Shown piece after piece: positions 46,787-56,111 of a stretch of 64,000 nt of DNA. Source of the DNA: Candidatus Moranbacteria bacterium RIFCSPHIGHO2_01_FULL_55_24. Lineage in GTDB: Bacteria; Patescibacteria; Paceibacteria; Moranbacterales; UBA1568. Each line of letters begins with the position of its first letter. Positions within the stretch are counted from its first letter, which is position 1. The position numbers and the translations under genes are program-made. The stretch is taken from positions 1 to 64,000 of the forward strand of contig MFRW01000002.1 of NCBI GenBank assembly GCA_001786575.1, read 5' to 3'. Below the pieces are notes generated by a model. That model saw only the letters and a list, made by a program, of their open reading frames with translations. It did not search any database and had not been told where the DNA came from.

Positions 46787-46794
46787 CTAAGAAT

Positions 46795-47787
46795 ATGAAG
46801 GCTGATATTTTCGTCCCGACTTCTAATAGAATCGATGCGCTCGGGCAGTGTTTGGAGAGCTTAGCTAAGCAGACCGATATGAGTTTCCGGATTATTCTCG
46901 TAGGCCTCCGAGAAGACGCAGGGGTGAGGGCTCTTATCGCGAAGTATCCGCATCTGGAAATAGAGTATTTCCTGCAAAAAAAGAAGGGCTTGATCGGAGC
47001 GGCCAACGAGGCTCTGGAGAAGGCAGAAAATGAGATATTTATACGTATCGATGACGACACAATCCTAGGCGAACAGTGGTACGAGAATATCATCAAGACT
47101 TTCGAGAGCGACGCCATGATTGGGGGAGTCACGGGCCCTACGGTTATGAGTGAAGAAGGCTTGAAATCTCGCGACCTCACTGCTTTCTTGCAGAGGTTCA
47201 AGAAGAGCCGGGTTTTTCTTTTAAGATGGCTGTATGCGCTCTATAATGACTATCTATATGAAGGAAAAATCGGAGAAGTGAGTCAGTTTCTCAAAAGCGG
47301 AGTCTTCACTCTAGGATCAAATTTTCCGAGTGCCTTGGCTTTGGAAAAGGCCGTGGAGGTGAATAATCTCGAGGCATGCAACTGGAGTGCCCGGACTGAA
47401 ATTTTAAAGCACATCGGCGGTTTCGATGAAATCTATCTCAAGGGACTGGGCGATTATCATGAGGCTGATGCCGCTCTCAAAATCCAAAAAACCGGAAAGA
47501 AACTGGTTTTTAACCCCCAGGTGAGATTGCGGCATAACGTGGAGGTGGGGAAGGTGGAGGCTGCTCGGCCGGCTCCTTATTGGCGAATCCAGAATTTTAT
47601 CATCTTCTACTTCCGATTTTTCCGGCTGCAGAGTCTCGACCAGTTTTTGAGACTGATGACGAATATCCTGCTCCAAAATGCCTATTATCTATTCCGGTTT
47701 CTGACGACGGGTAAGAGAAGTCAATTAGGTGCAATTCCGGGCACTTTTGTCGGATTCGCTAAAGTGATATGTAAGTACAAGAATTAA
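46795..47787 (+). CDS. GT2 glycosyltransferase
   Basis: A 330-aa GT-A enzyme: ADIFVPTSNRIDALGQCLESLAKQ, RIDDDTILGEQWYENI (metal-binding DDD) and ACNWSARTEILKHIGGFDEIYLKGLGDYHEADAALKIQKTGKKLVF, with the catalytic-base region as GDYHEAD. A hydrophobic helix may lie at residues 270-290. It is 8 bp from the previous gene and 10 bp from the next, so part of the same operon. The donor is unknown. Confidence 0.9.
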   Translation: MKADIFVPTSNRIDALGQCLESLAKQTDMSFRIILVGLREDAGVRALIAKYPHLEIEYFLQKKKGLIGAANEALEKAENEIFIRIDDDTILGEQWYENIIKTFESDAMIGGVTGPTVMSEEGLKSRDLTAFLQRFKKSRVFLLRWLYALYNDYLYEGKIGEVSQFLKSGVFTLGSNFPSALALEKAVEVNNLEACNWSARTEILKHIGGFDEIYLKGLGDYHEADAALKIQKTGKKLVFNPQVRLRHNVEVGKVEAARPAPYWRIQNFIIFYFRFFRLQSLDQFLRLMTNILLQNAYYLFRFLTTGKRSQLGAIPGTFVGFAKVICKYKN

Positions 47788-47797
47788 CAAAGAATAT

Positions 47798-48589
47798 ATG
47801 AAATCGAAAAAGACCACACTTGATCAATTTACGAGCATATACTCTCATCCTTCAGCCATCCTCTTTCGGGCGATCGAGATGAAAACGATCCATCAAAATC
47901 TCGAAGGCATCGAATTCTCGCACCCTTCCCTGGATCTTGGCTGTGGCGATGGAAGGATTGCCGAGCTTATTTTCGATCAACCCTTCACTTATGGAGTCGA
48001 CAACGGTGAAGCAAAAGATGTGGGTGATGCGGTGGAAAGCGGGCGTTATGAGAAAATCTTTTTGGAAAGCGCAGAGAAGATGTCTCTACCTGACGATTCA
48101 GTCAACTTTGTCTTCAGTAATTGCGTGATTGAGCATATTCCGGATAATGAAGCAGTATTGAGCGAAACCAGCAGGATCCTGAAGAGGGGCGGCGCGTTCG
48201 TTTTTACAGTACCAAGCCATAACTTTCCTAACTATCTCTATCTGACGAATAAGTTCGCCTCCTGGGGACTAGGCTTCCTTTCCCGTTTTTACAAATACCG
48301 GAGAAATAAGATGCTAAACCAGTTCCACTGCTACAGCGCGGAAGATTGGCAGCAGAAGCTTGCGAAGCATGGGTTCAGGATAGTGAAACATGAATATTAC
48401 ATGACCCAAGAAGCTCTCATGCTCTGGGACAGGATAGCCTTAGAGCTTTTCTTCAAAAAGATCCTCTGGCCGCATTATGAGAAAAAGGCTCTTAGGAAGT
48501 ACTTGGAATTGATCCGCAAGATAGCGGAAAGCGATAAATCACCTGAGGGTAAGGGGGCTGGCCTCTTCGTTTACTGTGTTAAAGATTAA
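47798..48589 (+). CDS. SAM-dependent methyltransferase
   Basis: A 263-aa class I methyltransferase: LDLGCGDGRIAELIF (motif I, about residues 46-60), a VDNG acidic loop, FVFSNCVIEHIPDNEAVLSETSRILKRGG (motifs II and III). The C-terminal part is basic and unlike common families, with several aromatic residues. In this context it may O-methylate a sugar or polyprenyl-linked glycan. Start ATG 47798, 10 bp after the upstream gene. Confidence 0.88.
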   Translation: MKSKKTTLDQFTSIYSHPSAILFRAIEMKTIHQNLEGIEFSHPSLDLGCGDGRIAELIFDQPFTYGVDNGEAKDVGDAVESGRYEKIFLESAEKMSLPDDSVNFVFSNCVIEHIPDNEAVLSETSRILKRGGAFVFTVPSHNFPNYLYLTNKFASWGLGFLSRFYKYRRNKMLNQFHCYSAEDWQQKLAKHGFRIVKHEYYMTQEALMLWDRIALELFFKKILWPHYEKKALRKYLELIRKIAESDKSPEGKGAGLFVYCVKD

Positions 48590-48615
48590 TATAAATAAAC
48601 TTGAAACCAATATTT

Positions 48616-49326
48616 ATGATTAAAAAGTACCTGAAGCATCTTATTGAGACAGCAGAAGAAAATTATCTGAACAATCTTTATGATGGGATACGTGGATTGA
48701 ATGTTGAAAGTATGTTAGATATAGGCTGTTATACTGGAGAAAATACCATCCAAATAGCCTCACTCTGTGATGCAAAGAAAGTTTATGGTATTGAATTGAA
48801 TGAGGATGCAATCAAAATAGCAAAGGGGAGGGGCGTAGAGGTCTATAAGCAAGATATAAATGAAGCGCATTGGAATATAGAAGACAACTCCATTGATTTT
48901 ATTTATAGTAACCAGGTTATTGAACATCTTTACTCGGTGGATAACTTCATTAAGAATATAAAAAGAATTTTAAAAAAAGATGGGTATTTACTTATTTCTA
49001 CAGAAAATCTTGCAGGATGGCACAATTGCTTCTCATTGATTTTAGGGTATCAACCATTTAGCACAACAAATATATGCACGAAACAGTGGAGTATTGGGAA
49101 TCCTCTAAGCATGGTGTTAGACGGTCATCATGATCCACTCATGGTGCATCGAGCAGTATTTACTTACTATGCGTTGAAAAAATTCTTAGAACTTTATGAT
49201 TTTAAAATAGAAAAACCTATCACTTCAGGGTATTATCCTTTACCTAATAAGTTAGGAAATATTTTTGCCAAGATTGACAGAAGACATTCGGTTTATATTG
49301 CATTTCTAGTGAAGAATATTAAATAA
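48616..49326 (+). CDS. AT-rich SAM-dependent methyltransferase
   Basis: A 236-aa class I methyltransferase: MLDIGCYTGENTIQIASLC (motif I), IELNEDAIKIAKGRGVEV, FIYSNQVIEHLYSVDNFIKNIKRILKKDGYLLIS. Its DNA is much richer in A and T than the neighbours (a sampled line is about 30% GC against about 50% around it), with AAA, AAT and ATA codons frequent, so it was probably acquired recently. A TTG at 48601 could also start it; ATG 48616 was preferred. It sits in the glycan locus and shares the IEH motif with the preceding methyltransferase. Confidence 0.88.
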   Translation: MIKKYLKHLIETAEENYLNNLYDGIRGLNVESMLDIGCYTGENTIQIASLCDAKKVYGIELNEDAIKIAKGRGVEVYKQDINEAHWNIEDNSIDFIYSNQVIEHLYSVDNFIKNIKRILKKDGYLLISTENLAGWHNCFSLILGYQPFSTTNICTKQWSIGNPLSMVLDGHHDPLMVHRAVFTYYALKKFLELYDFKIEKPITSGYYPLPNKLGNIFAKIDRRHSVYIAFLVKNIK

Positions 49327-49333
49327 GAAGAAG

Positions 49334-51832
49334 ATGTTAAAAAAGCTTCGAATAAGTAAAGTTTTGAAATACTTCCAGGGGTCTAGAGGGATTCTCTTCG
49401 CAATTCTTCTTTTGGCATTGGCGTTGCGGGTCTGGGGTATCGATTCGAGAGACATCTGGTATGATGAGCTTCTGACAATACAGCAATCAGAGAAAAGTAT
49501 TTCGGAAATCAATGTTGATGTTCCGACGCCAATACACTATTACTTCGTCCATCTTTTCCTCTTTTTCGGTAAGAGTACCTCGGTGCTTGGGCTACCCTCG
49601 GTTATTTTCGGTCTTCTGACCGTCCTCCTTGTTTTTTTGACGGCAAAGAGGATTGCGGATGAAAGAGTCGGATTGGTCGCCGCGTTTCTCTTGGCGATTT
49701 CTCCGATGCACATCGAATTCTCCCAGCAAATTCTTTTTTTCTCATACTTCACATTCTTTTCTTCGCTTATCCTCTATCTTGTTACCGACTTCATATTTCA
49801 TTTTGAAGAAGGCAGGTTCAAATGGGGCCATCTTCTGCTTCTCGTCTTCGCGAACTGGGTGAATGTCCTGACCCAGATGCTCGCTCTTGTTCTCATCCCT
49901 GTCCAGCTGCTCTTTTTCTGCTATTTGCTCGCGAAGAACCCGAAAGTAATGCTGGTCTTCAAGAAGTACCTGGCATTAATATTGATACTGATTGCCGCGC
50001 TCTTCTCGATACTTCTGTCCATAGGGAGCGGGGGATATGCGAGTTTTCTCGAGACGCTCCACATCGGTTTCGAAAGACCGATTACGGTCGGATACTCGCT
50101 TTCTAGCCAGTTGGGGTCGACGATAGTCAGTTCCCCAATGAAACTCTTCCAGGCGATGTTTTCGTGGTTCGGAATCGGAGGAGGTATCGGGCTTCCTGTC
50201 TATGTTTGTTTCTTCTTCATAGGCTTGATTGCTTTGTTTTGGAAGAAAGTTTCCCGATCCGCTGCTTTCTTCTTTGTTCTCTGGCTTGCGGCACCGTTCG
50301 TTGTCCTTTTTTCAGTGAGGATTGAGCACTGGTTCGAGGAAAAGTATTTCATCTTCATGATTCCGGTCTATCTGATCTTTATCGCCTTAGGAATCGTCTT
50401 CTTTTCCGAATATACAGGAAGGTTGGTGAGAGAAAAAATCAGCATTTTGAAAATCAAAGGTTTTGCAGTTTTCTTTCTGGCGCTGATCTTAGTCGGCATC
50501 GCTTTCTTAGCGGTCGAACCGATCAAGAGCCGGACGGCTTTCGGATTCCCATTCGAGGGTTATGCGAAATACAACTGGAGAAAGGTCTATGATTATTTGA
50601 AGAAAAACGTGAATGAGAACGATAGAGTATTCCTCGTGAAAGGAGGATCCGATTTTTTGGACTATTACTATGCTGCCGATAAGAACGAAAGCTTATTGTT
50701 GGACGAAGAATCCATAATGAAGCTTTCTTCGAAGGAGTACTCTCATCTTGTCGAAAACCAAGAGCAGAATTATTTCATTTCTATCCCGGATTACAACTAT
50801 CTCTTTTTGAGCGATATCACGACTTATGAAAAGATCAAGATGGTAGGGAATTTCGGGATATATAAAATACGATTCAAAAAAGAGAGTCCGGTAGAGATAA
50901 AAAGGGACGCAGCTGGCGAATGGGAATATTATGAAGACTTCCGGACGTCGCGGTATATAGGGCAGGCGCATGACTGGAAAAATAGCGCTACGACGTATTC
51001 GGATGTGCCGGGTATTCCTGAAACCGAAGGCTTCAATGAACTCGTGCCGCTCAACTCCGGAGAATCTTTCATAGATTACAAGCTCGTTCTTCCTGAAGGA
51101 ACAAAGAGTTTTTACCTGAAATCAGGATTCTCGCTTGATCAGGGATCTTCATTCCAGATACTCATTGGCGAAAGCCAGGATGCGCTGCGTGTTATTTATG
51201 ACCAGTCAGCCGGAGAACTCTCTTACTTCCTCCCCGAGATGAAGATTGACTATGATACAAAGAAGTCGAAAGATCTGTTTCTGCGGATGCGTTTTAACCA
51301 GGCTCCCGGCGCTTCAGGAGAATTGAACAAGTCAGGGCTCAAATTTTTTAGCTTGAGCAGCCGCTTGTACGACGGTGTCAGATTTCCCGAAGACTATACG
51401 CCGCAAAAATCCGTTAAGGGCTCCTCCCAGGAATACCTCTATAATGCCTTTCTTGAGATAGAAAAGAGCTCAAAATGGACCCATGCTACTATTATGAGTG
51501 ATGGCTGGATCCAAACGAATGACGGATTCTTGGTAAGGATTTACGGTACCAAGGAGGCTAACCCTTTGGTATTCAAATTCGCTACGGGGGAAGAGGAACG
51601 CGATTGTGATCTCGAGATAAAATCTTTCGCGAACCATGATAATCCATTCGAGGTGTATACAAGCCAGGATGGAAAGACTTGGGAACTTCTCAAGAAAATG
51701 AATGATAATGTATTTAAAATTGATACGTTCAGCATCAAGGATATCGCTTCAGGAGATCTCTTCCTGAAATTTACTTCCGAAAAAGAAGGAGTTTCAAGTC
51801 AGATCAGGAACATAAAGGCAATATGTAAGTGA
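49334..51832 (+). CDS. GT39/ArnT-like membrane glycosyltransferase with C-terminal extension
   Basis: An 832-aa protein. The N-terminal half (about residues 1-410) has about 10 spans and the GT-C signature: catalytic-type Asp/Glu in the first outer loop, SRDIWYDELL (D40 and D44-E45), and AAFLLAISPMHIEFSQ, as in dolichyl/undecaprenyl-phosphate-sugar transferases. The rest (about 420-832) is soluble, mostly beta, and should lie outside the membrane; I do not recognise it, but the last part looks like a carbohydrate-binding F5/8 or jelly-roll fold. It would add a sugar from polyprenyl phosphate to a surface glycan or protein. Confidence 0.87.
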   Translation: MLKKLRISKVLKYFQGSRGILFAILLLALALRVWGIDSRDIWYDELLTIQQSEKSISEINVDVPTPIHYYFVHLFLFFGKSTSVLGLPSVIFGLLTVLLVFLTAKRIADERVGLVAAFLLAISPMHIEFSQQILFFSYFTFFSSLILYLVTDFIFHFEEGRFKWGHLLLLVFANWVNVLTQMLALVLIPVQLLFFCYLLAKNPKVMLVFKKYLALILILIAALFSILLSIGSGGYASFLETLHIGFERPITVGYSLSSQLGSTIVSSPMKLFQAMFSWFGIGGGIGLPVYVCFFFIGLIALFWKKVSRSAAFFFVLWLAAPFVVLFSVRIEHWFEEKYFIFMIPVYLIFIALGIVFFSEYTGRLVREKISILKIKGFAVFFLALILVGIAFLAVEPIKSRTAFGFPFEGYAKYNWRKVYDYLKKNVNENDRVFLVKGGSDFLDYYYAADKNESLLLDEESIMKLSSKEYSHLVENQEQNYFISIPDYNYLFLSDITTYEKIKMVGNFGIYKIRFKKESPVEIKRDAAGEWEYYEDFRTSRYIGQAHDWKNSATTYSDVPGIPETEGFNELVPLNSGESFIDYKLVLPEGTKSFYLKSGFSLDQGSSFQILIGESQDALRVIYDQSAGELSYFLPEMKIDYDTKKSKDLFLRMRFNQAPGASGELNKSGLKFFSLSSRLYDGVRFPEDYTPQKSVKGSSQEYLYNAFLEIEKSSKWTHATIMSDGWIQTNDGFLVRIYGTKEANPLVFKFATGEEERDCDLEIKSFANHDNPFEVYTSQDGKTWELLKKMNDNVFKIDTFSIKDIASGDLFLKFTSEKEGVSSQIRNIKAICK

Positions 51833-51854
51833 GAATAATGTAACGGTTACAGCT

Positions 51855-52643
51855 ATGAAAACGGTAATACTATGTGGAGGAAAGGGTACACGGTTACGGG
51901 AAGAGACTGAATTTAAACCGAAACCGATGGTAGAGATCGGCGACCTTCCTATACTGGTACATATCATGCGGTTTTATGCCGAACAGGGGTTTAACGAATT
52001 CGTTTTGTGTCTTGGGTACAAAGGGGATGTCATCAAGGATTATTTCCTTAATCTGTCGAAATTCGTAAATGATTTCCATCTTGATCTGAAGACGAACAGT
52101 ATCGAATATCTCAATAATGGGCACAACTTTGATTTCAAGATCACTTTTGTTGAAACGGGCGAGGATACGCAGAGCGGAGAACGTGTCAAAATGGCATCGA
52201 AGTATATTCCGGAAGAAGAATTCATGGTGACGTATGGGGACGGTGTGAGTGATATCGATATACGGAAACTGATACAGTTCCACAAGAAGCAGAAGCAGAA
52301 GCACGGGACAGTCACTACGCTTTCAGCTGTGCATCCATCTTCGAAATACGGAAAGATCTATGCTGACAAAAACAATGTGCTAGAGAAATTTGACGAAAAG
52401 CCGGTGCTTGCTGACTATATCAATGGCGGTTTCATGGTCATGGAAAAAGCGGCGCTCAAGTATATCAAGGATGGGGATATGCTGGAGGATGGTCTGCAGA
52501 AAATGACGAAGAAGCATAAGCTTTCACAGTACTGCCATAGCGGTTTCTGGCACAGTATGGATACGATGAAAGATGTCATGGACCTCAATAAGATGTGGGA
52601 AAGCGGAAAGCGCCCTTGGGCTCTTTGGGAAACTAAGCGGTAA
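51855..52643 (+). CDS. rfbF: Glucose-1-phosphate cytidylyltransferase
   Basis: First enzyme of CDP-3,6-dideoxyhexose synthesis, making CDP-glucose. The 262-aa product has LCGGKGTRLREETEFKPKPMVEIG (residues 7-30; the TEFKPKPMVEIG string is diagnostic), GYKGDVIKDYF, MVTYGDGVSDIDI, GGFMVMEK and a final FWHSMDTMKDV. Length is complete (about 257-260 in the family). A small palindrome (GTAAC-g-GTTAC, 51840-51850) sits just before the start. It begins the five-gene CDP-sugar block. Confidence 0.96.
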   Translation: MKTVILCGGKGTRLREETEFKPKPMVEIGDLPILVHIMRFYAEQGFNEFVLCLGYKGDVIKDYFLNLSKFVNDFHLDLKTNSIEYLNNGHNFDFKITFVETGEDTQSGERVKMASKYIPEEEFMVTYGDGVSDIDIRKLIQFHKKQKQKHGTVTTLSAVHPSSKYGKIYADKNNVLEKFDEKPVLADYINGGFMVMEKAALKYIKDGDMLEDGLQKMTKKHKLSQYCHSGFWHSMDTMKDVMDLNKMWESGKRPWALWETKR

Positions 52644-52674
52644 TCCATTTATTTTTTCTTCATTCTTGTCTTTT

Positions 52675-53754
52675 ATGCAGCGCTTCTTCAAAGGAAAAAA
52701 AATTCTTATCACGGGAAATACCGGTTTCAAGGGTTCTTGGCTTACGGAGATATTATTACAGTGGGGTGCTGACATTGTCGGCGTTTCGCTTCCGCCAAAA
52801 ACAGAACCAAACCTTTTCGCTATCCTGAATTTGGAGCAGCGGATAAAAAACTATTTTCTCGATATAAGGGATTTCGATGCCTTGAAGAAGGTGATTGCCG
52901 ACGAGCGTCCGGAAATAGTCTTTCATCTTGCGGCGCAGCCGATCGTGCGGATAAGCTATGATGATCCTCTAACGACCTATTCAACCAATGCTCTCGGTAC
53001 TGCAAATGTTTTGCAGGCGATCCATGAGGTTGGGTCCGTGAGGGCAGCGGTAATCATCACTACGGACAAGGTTTATAAGAATGTCGAGTGGATATACCCG
53101 TACCGTGAAAACGACCCCTTAGGGGGGTATGATCCTTACAGCGCCAGCAAGGCGGCTGCCGATATCATTGCGCAATCGTACATACAATCTTTTTTCAATC
53201 CGAAGGACTTTGGGAAAAAGCATCAGACGCTCGTAGCTATTGCGCGCGCCGGGAACGTGATCGGAGGAGGGGATTGGGGGGAGTATAGGCTGGTTCCTGA
53301 CATTGTGAGGTCGATATATGAAAAGAATGAGAAAGTAATTATCAGGAGTCCGCGAGCTATCCGTCCCTGGGAGCATGTTCTTGAGCCGCTTGCGGGATAT
53401 CTCGAGCTCGCTTCCGGTCTGTATGCCGGGAAAATCGAATATTCGGATGCCTGGAATTTCGGGCCGGACCATGAAAGTTTCATGAATGTCGAAGAGCTCG
53501 TCAAGCGGGCCACGGCGCTTTTAGCGAAAGGCACATATGAGATCCGGGAAGATAATACGAAACATGAGGCCGGAATCCTGATGCTTGATACCACCAAGGC
53601 AAAATCTTTTTTGGATTGGTCGCCAAGATTGAGGTTTCAAGAGAATATCGACTTCACATTCAGCTGGTATAGGAACTATTACGAAAAAGCAGCGGACCCT
53701 ATCGAGTTCACAGACGCACAGATCAAGTCCTTCTTCAATGATGCAAGTTCCTAA
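52675..53754 (+). CDS. rfbG: CDP-glucose 4,6-dehydratase
   Basis: Second enzyme of the CDP-dideoxyhexose pathway, making CDP-4-keto-6-deoxyglucose. The 359-aa product has LITGNTGFKGSWLTEILLQWG (NAD-binding; GFKGSWL is diagnostic), FHLAAQPIVRISYDDP, ITTDKVYKN (in place of STDE), the catalytic YSASK (about Y155-K159) and RAGNVIGGGDW. The start ATG 52675 is followed directly by the family start MQRFFKGKKIL; an upstream frame extension overlaps rfbF. rfbH follows after 98 bp. Confidence 0.96.
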   Translation: MQRFFKGKKILITGNTGFKGSWLTEILLQWGADIVGVSLPPKTEPNLFAILNLEQRIKNYFLDIRDFDALKKVIADERPEIVFHLAAQPIVRISYDDPLTTYSTNALGTANVLQAIHEVGSVRAAVIITTDKVYKNVEWIYPYRENDPLGGYDPYSASKAAADIIAQSYIQSFFNPKDFGKKHQTLVAIARAGNVIGGGDWGEYRLVPDIVRSIYEKNEKVIIRSPRAIRPWEHVLEPLAGYLELASGLYAGKIEYSDAWNFGPDHESFMNVEELVKRATALLAKGTYEIREDNTKHEAGILMLDTTKAKSFLDWSPRLRFQENIDFTFSWYRNYYEKAADPIEFTDAQIKSFFNDASS

Positions 53755-53852
53755 GATCGGTCGAAATCGCCTCGGCCAGCTGCTGATAAAATCCAGATTA
53801 GAGCAGCCGGAACTTCCAGGTCGGACCAGAGTAAGCAACTGAAAAAGAGATT
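53755..53852 (+). other. Gap between rfbG and rfbH
   Basis: 98 bp without a gene. It holds a weak hairpin (GCTGCT 53779-53784 with AGCAGC 53802-53807) and no T-run or clear promoter. Confidence 0.4.
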
Positions 53853-55154
53853 ATGAAAAAAGAGCTAGAAGATATCATTCGGAAAGAATACCAAGAGAGA
53901 TTTCCTAAAAAAGAATTCATTCCAGGAGAGTCTGCTGTGCCTGTTTCTGGAAAAGTTTTTGATGAACAGGAAATGATTCTCATGACCGAGGCGGTACTGG
54001 AAGGCTGGTGGACCGAGGGGCATATGACGAATGAATTTGAGCAGAAGCTTGCCGAGTATATAGGGGTGAAATTCTGCTCGACTGTCAATTCCGGCTCTTC
54101 AGCGAATCTGACGGCTTTTACCGCGTTGACCTCGCATCTCTTGGGTGAGAGGCGTATCAAGCCAGGAGATGAGGTTATTACGGTAGCAGCCGGTTTTCCT
54201 ACGACTATCAACCCTATTATCCAGAACGGCTGTGTGCCGGTGTTTTTGGATGTGGAGCTCGAGACCCTCTCGATAGATGTGAGCCAGCTTGAACAGGCAT
54301 TGAGCGAGAAAACAAAGGCGGTGATGATAGCGCACACGCTCGGTAACCCGTTCGACTTGGGAGCTATCAAAGATTTTTGTGAGAAGCATAAGCTTTGGTT
54401 TGTTGAGGATAATTGCGATGGATTGGGGAGTAGATACGACGGTAAGCGCACTGGCTCTTTCGGGCATATCTCTACGGTCAGCTTTTATCCAGCGCATCAT
54501 ATTACGACTGCTGAAGGTGGGGCGGTATTCACTGATAATGTCGTGTTGAATAAGATTATCCGATCGGTACGCGACTGGGGACGCGATTGCTGGTGTCCAA
54601 CTGGCAAAGATAACACCTGCGGCGTCAGATTTAACTGGCAACTTGGAAAATTGCCCAAAGGCTATGATCACAAATATACGTATTCGCACCTGGGATATAA
54701 CCTCAAAATGACTGAAATTCAGGCAGCTTGCGGTTTAGCACAGCTTGAGAAGCTGGAGGGATTTGTAGAGAAGCGGAAGAAGAACTACACTTTACTGCGC
54801 GAGAAGCTTGGAAAGTTTGAGAAGTTTCTTCTCTTTACAGATCCTATCGCTAAGGCTGACCCGAGCTGGTTCGGATTCCTCATTACCGTGAAGGATGGCG
54901 CTCCGTTTACTCGTGGGGAATTGCTTGAGTACTTGAATGGTCGAAAAATCGCTACTCGGCTCCTTTTTGCTGGTAATATTACTCGGCAGCCATATTTTAC
55001 GAATTCTGGTATCCGATATCGTCAGATAGGGGAATTGAAGAATTCTGACAAGGTGATGATGGATACCTTTTGGATAGGTCTGCACCCGGGTATTACGGGA
55101 GAGATGATCGACTGGGTAGCAGACTCTTTCGAAGATTACTTTGGGAAATTATGA
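53853..55154 (+). CDS. rfbH: CDP-4-keto-6-deoxyglucose 3-dehydrase (E1)
   Basis: PMP/[2Fe-2S] enzyme that removes the C3 hydroxyl of CDP-4-keto-6-deoxyglucose. The 433-aa DegT-fold product has H215 where aminotransferases have the PLP Lys (SFYPAHHITTAEGG), the hallmark of E1, and Cys residues C188 (EDNCDGLGS), C246, C248 and C256 (RDCWCPTGKDNTCG) fitting the iron-sulfur site. Length is normal. E1 needs a reductase partner (E3, AscD/RfbI); none is in the window. The next gene overlaps its stop by 4 bp. Confidence 0.96.
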   Translation: MKKELEDIIRKEYQERFPKKEFIPGESAVPVSGKVFDEQEMILMTEAVLEGWWTEGHMTNEFEQKLAEYIGVKFCSTVNSGSSANLTAFTALTSHLLGERRIKPGDEVITVAAGFPTTINPIIQNGCVPVFLDVELETLSIDVSQLEQALSEKTKAVMIAHTLGNPFDLGAIKDFCEKHKLWFVEDNCDGLGSRYDGKRTGSFGHISTVSFYPAHHITTAEGGAVFTDNVVLNKIIRSVRDWGRDCWCPTGKDNTCGVRFNWQLGKLPKGYDHKYTYSHLGYNLKMTEIQAACGLAQLEKLEGFVEKRKKNYTLLREKLGKFEKFLLFTDPIAKADPSWFGFLITVKDGAPFTRGELLEYLNGRKIATRLLFAGNITRQPYFTNSGIRYRQIGELKNSDKVMMDTFWIGLHPGITGEMIDWVADSFEDYFGKL

Positions 55155-56089
55155 TTAAGACTGTCCTCATAACCGGTATTGCTGGTTTCCTCGGCAGCCA
55201 TTTGGCTGAAAGATTGATTCATGACGGATATGCTGTGGTAGGACTGAAACTTGCGGATTCTGACCTCTGGAGGCTTGAACCTTTCGCAGAGAAGTTGAAA
55301 CTCTATGATGCTGATTCCAGAGATTTTGAACGTATCTTTACCGAGAATAAGATAGATTGCATCATTCATCTGGCAACATACTACACAAAAGACCACCCTT
55401 CTCCTGACGAGATGACGCAGATGATTGATGCGAACATCAAGTCTCCTACGGAGCTCTGCGAGCTTGCGGACAATTATAACGTCAGATATTTCATCAATAC
55501 TGGTACATTTTTCGAATATAAACTCGGAAGTCCTGATCTGATACAGGAAAATGATGAGAGAAGCGCATATAACTTCTACGCTGCCACGAAAATAGCCTTT
55601 TCGGAATTGCTTAGGTTTTTTACAGAGAAGAAAGATTTAACCGCTATCGATTTCAAGCTTTTTGCGCCGTTCGGAGAGAAGGATAATGAGAAGCTCATAG
55701 TATTCTTGGTAAAGTCATTGCTTGACGGGTCTCATGTTGAATTTTCTGGAGGGGAGCAGGCTTGGAATTTCACGTATGTAGACGACATTATCGAGGCTTA
55801 TGCATGCGCGCTTAAGAGAATGGATGGCCTTGCTGAAAAGTATACCGTGCTGAACGTCGGTTCCGGATCTACTGTGACTATTCGAGAGATTGTAGAAAAG
55901 TTGGAAAAGATATCCGGGAAAAAGCTTGATATCGAGTGGGGAGCCAAGACGTACAGAGAGAATGAAATTTTCCATGTGAATTGTGACAATTCCCGATTGA
56001 AAAAAGTCCTCGGGTGGGAACAGAAATTTGATGTAGACAGCGGATTGGAGAAAACATATCGTTATTATGCGACGGCAGCTAATCTATAG
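55151..56089 (+). CDS. CDP-4-keto-3,6-dideoxyhexose reductase-like SDR
   Basis: A 312-aa extended short-chain dehydrogenase: VLITGIAGFLGSHLAERLI (residues 5-23), INTGTFFEY (active-site Thr), the catalytic Y-x-x-x-K in YNFYAATKIAF, and a late LNVGSGSTVTIREI. Position right after rfbH (ATGA overlap) marks it as the C4 reductase, of the RfbS (paratose), RfbJ (abequose) or AscF (ascarylose) type. The following RmlC-like epimerase makes AscF the best fit. A longer upstream reading overlapping rfbH was rejected. Confidence 0.82.
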   Translation: MIKTVLITGIAGFLGSHLAERLIHDGYAVVGLKLADSDLWRLEPFAEKLKLYDADSRDFERIFTENKIDCIIHLATYYTKDHPSPDEMTQMIDANIKSPTELCELADNYNVRYFINTGTFFEYKLGSPDLIQENDERSAYNFYAATKIAFSELLRFFTEKKDLTAIDFKLFAPFGEKDNEKLIVFLVKSLLDGSHVEFSGGEQAWNFTYVDDIIEAYACALKRMDGLAEKYTVLNVGSGSTVTIREIVEKLEKISGKKLDIEWGAKTYRENEIFHVNCDNSRLKKVLGWEQKFDVDSGLEKTYRYYATAANL

Positions 56090-56111
56090 GAATCAATAAC
56101 ATATTTTGAGT

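Noticed and set aside
51840..51850. Palindrome GTAACGGTTAC just before rfbF
   Set aside because: Short, single, and with no promoter around it; probably chance.
53779..53807. Hairpin between rfbG and rfbH
   Set aside because: Only 6 bp with a 17-nt loop and no T-run; not a convincing terminator or attenuator.
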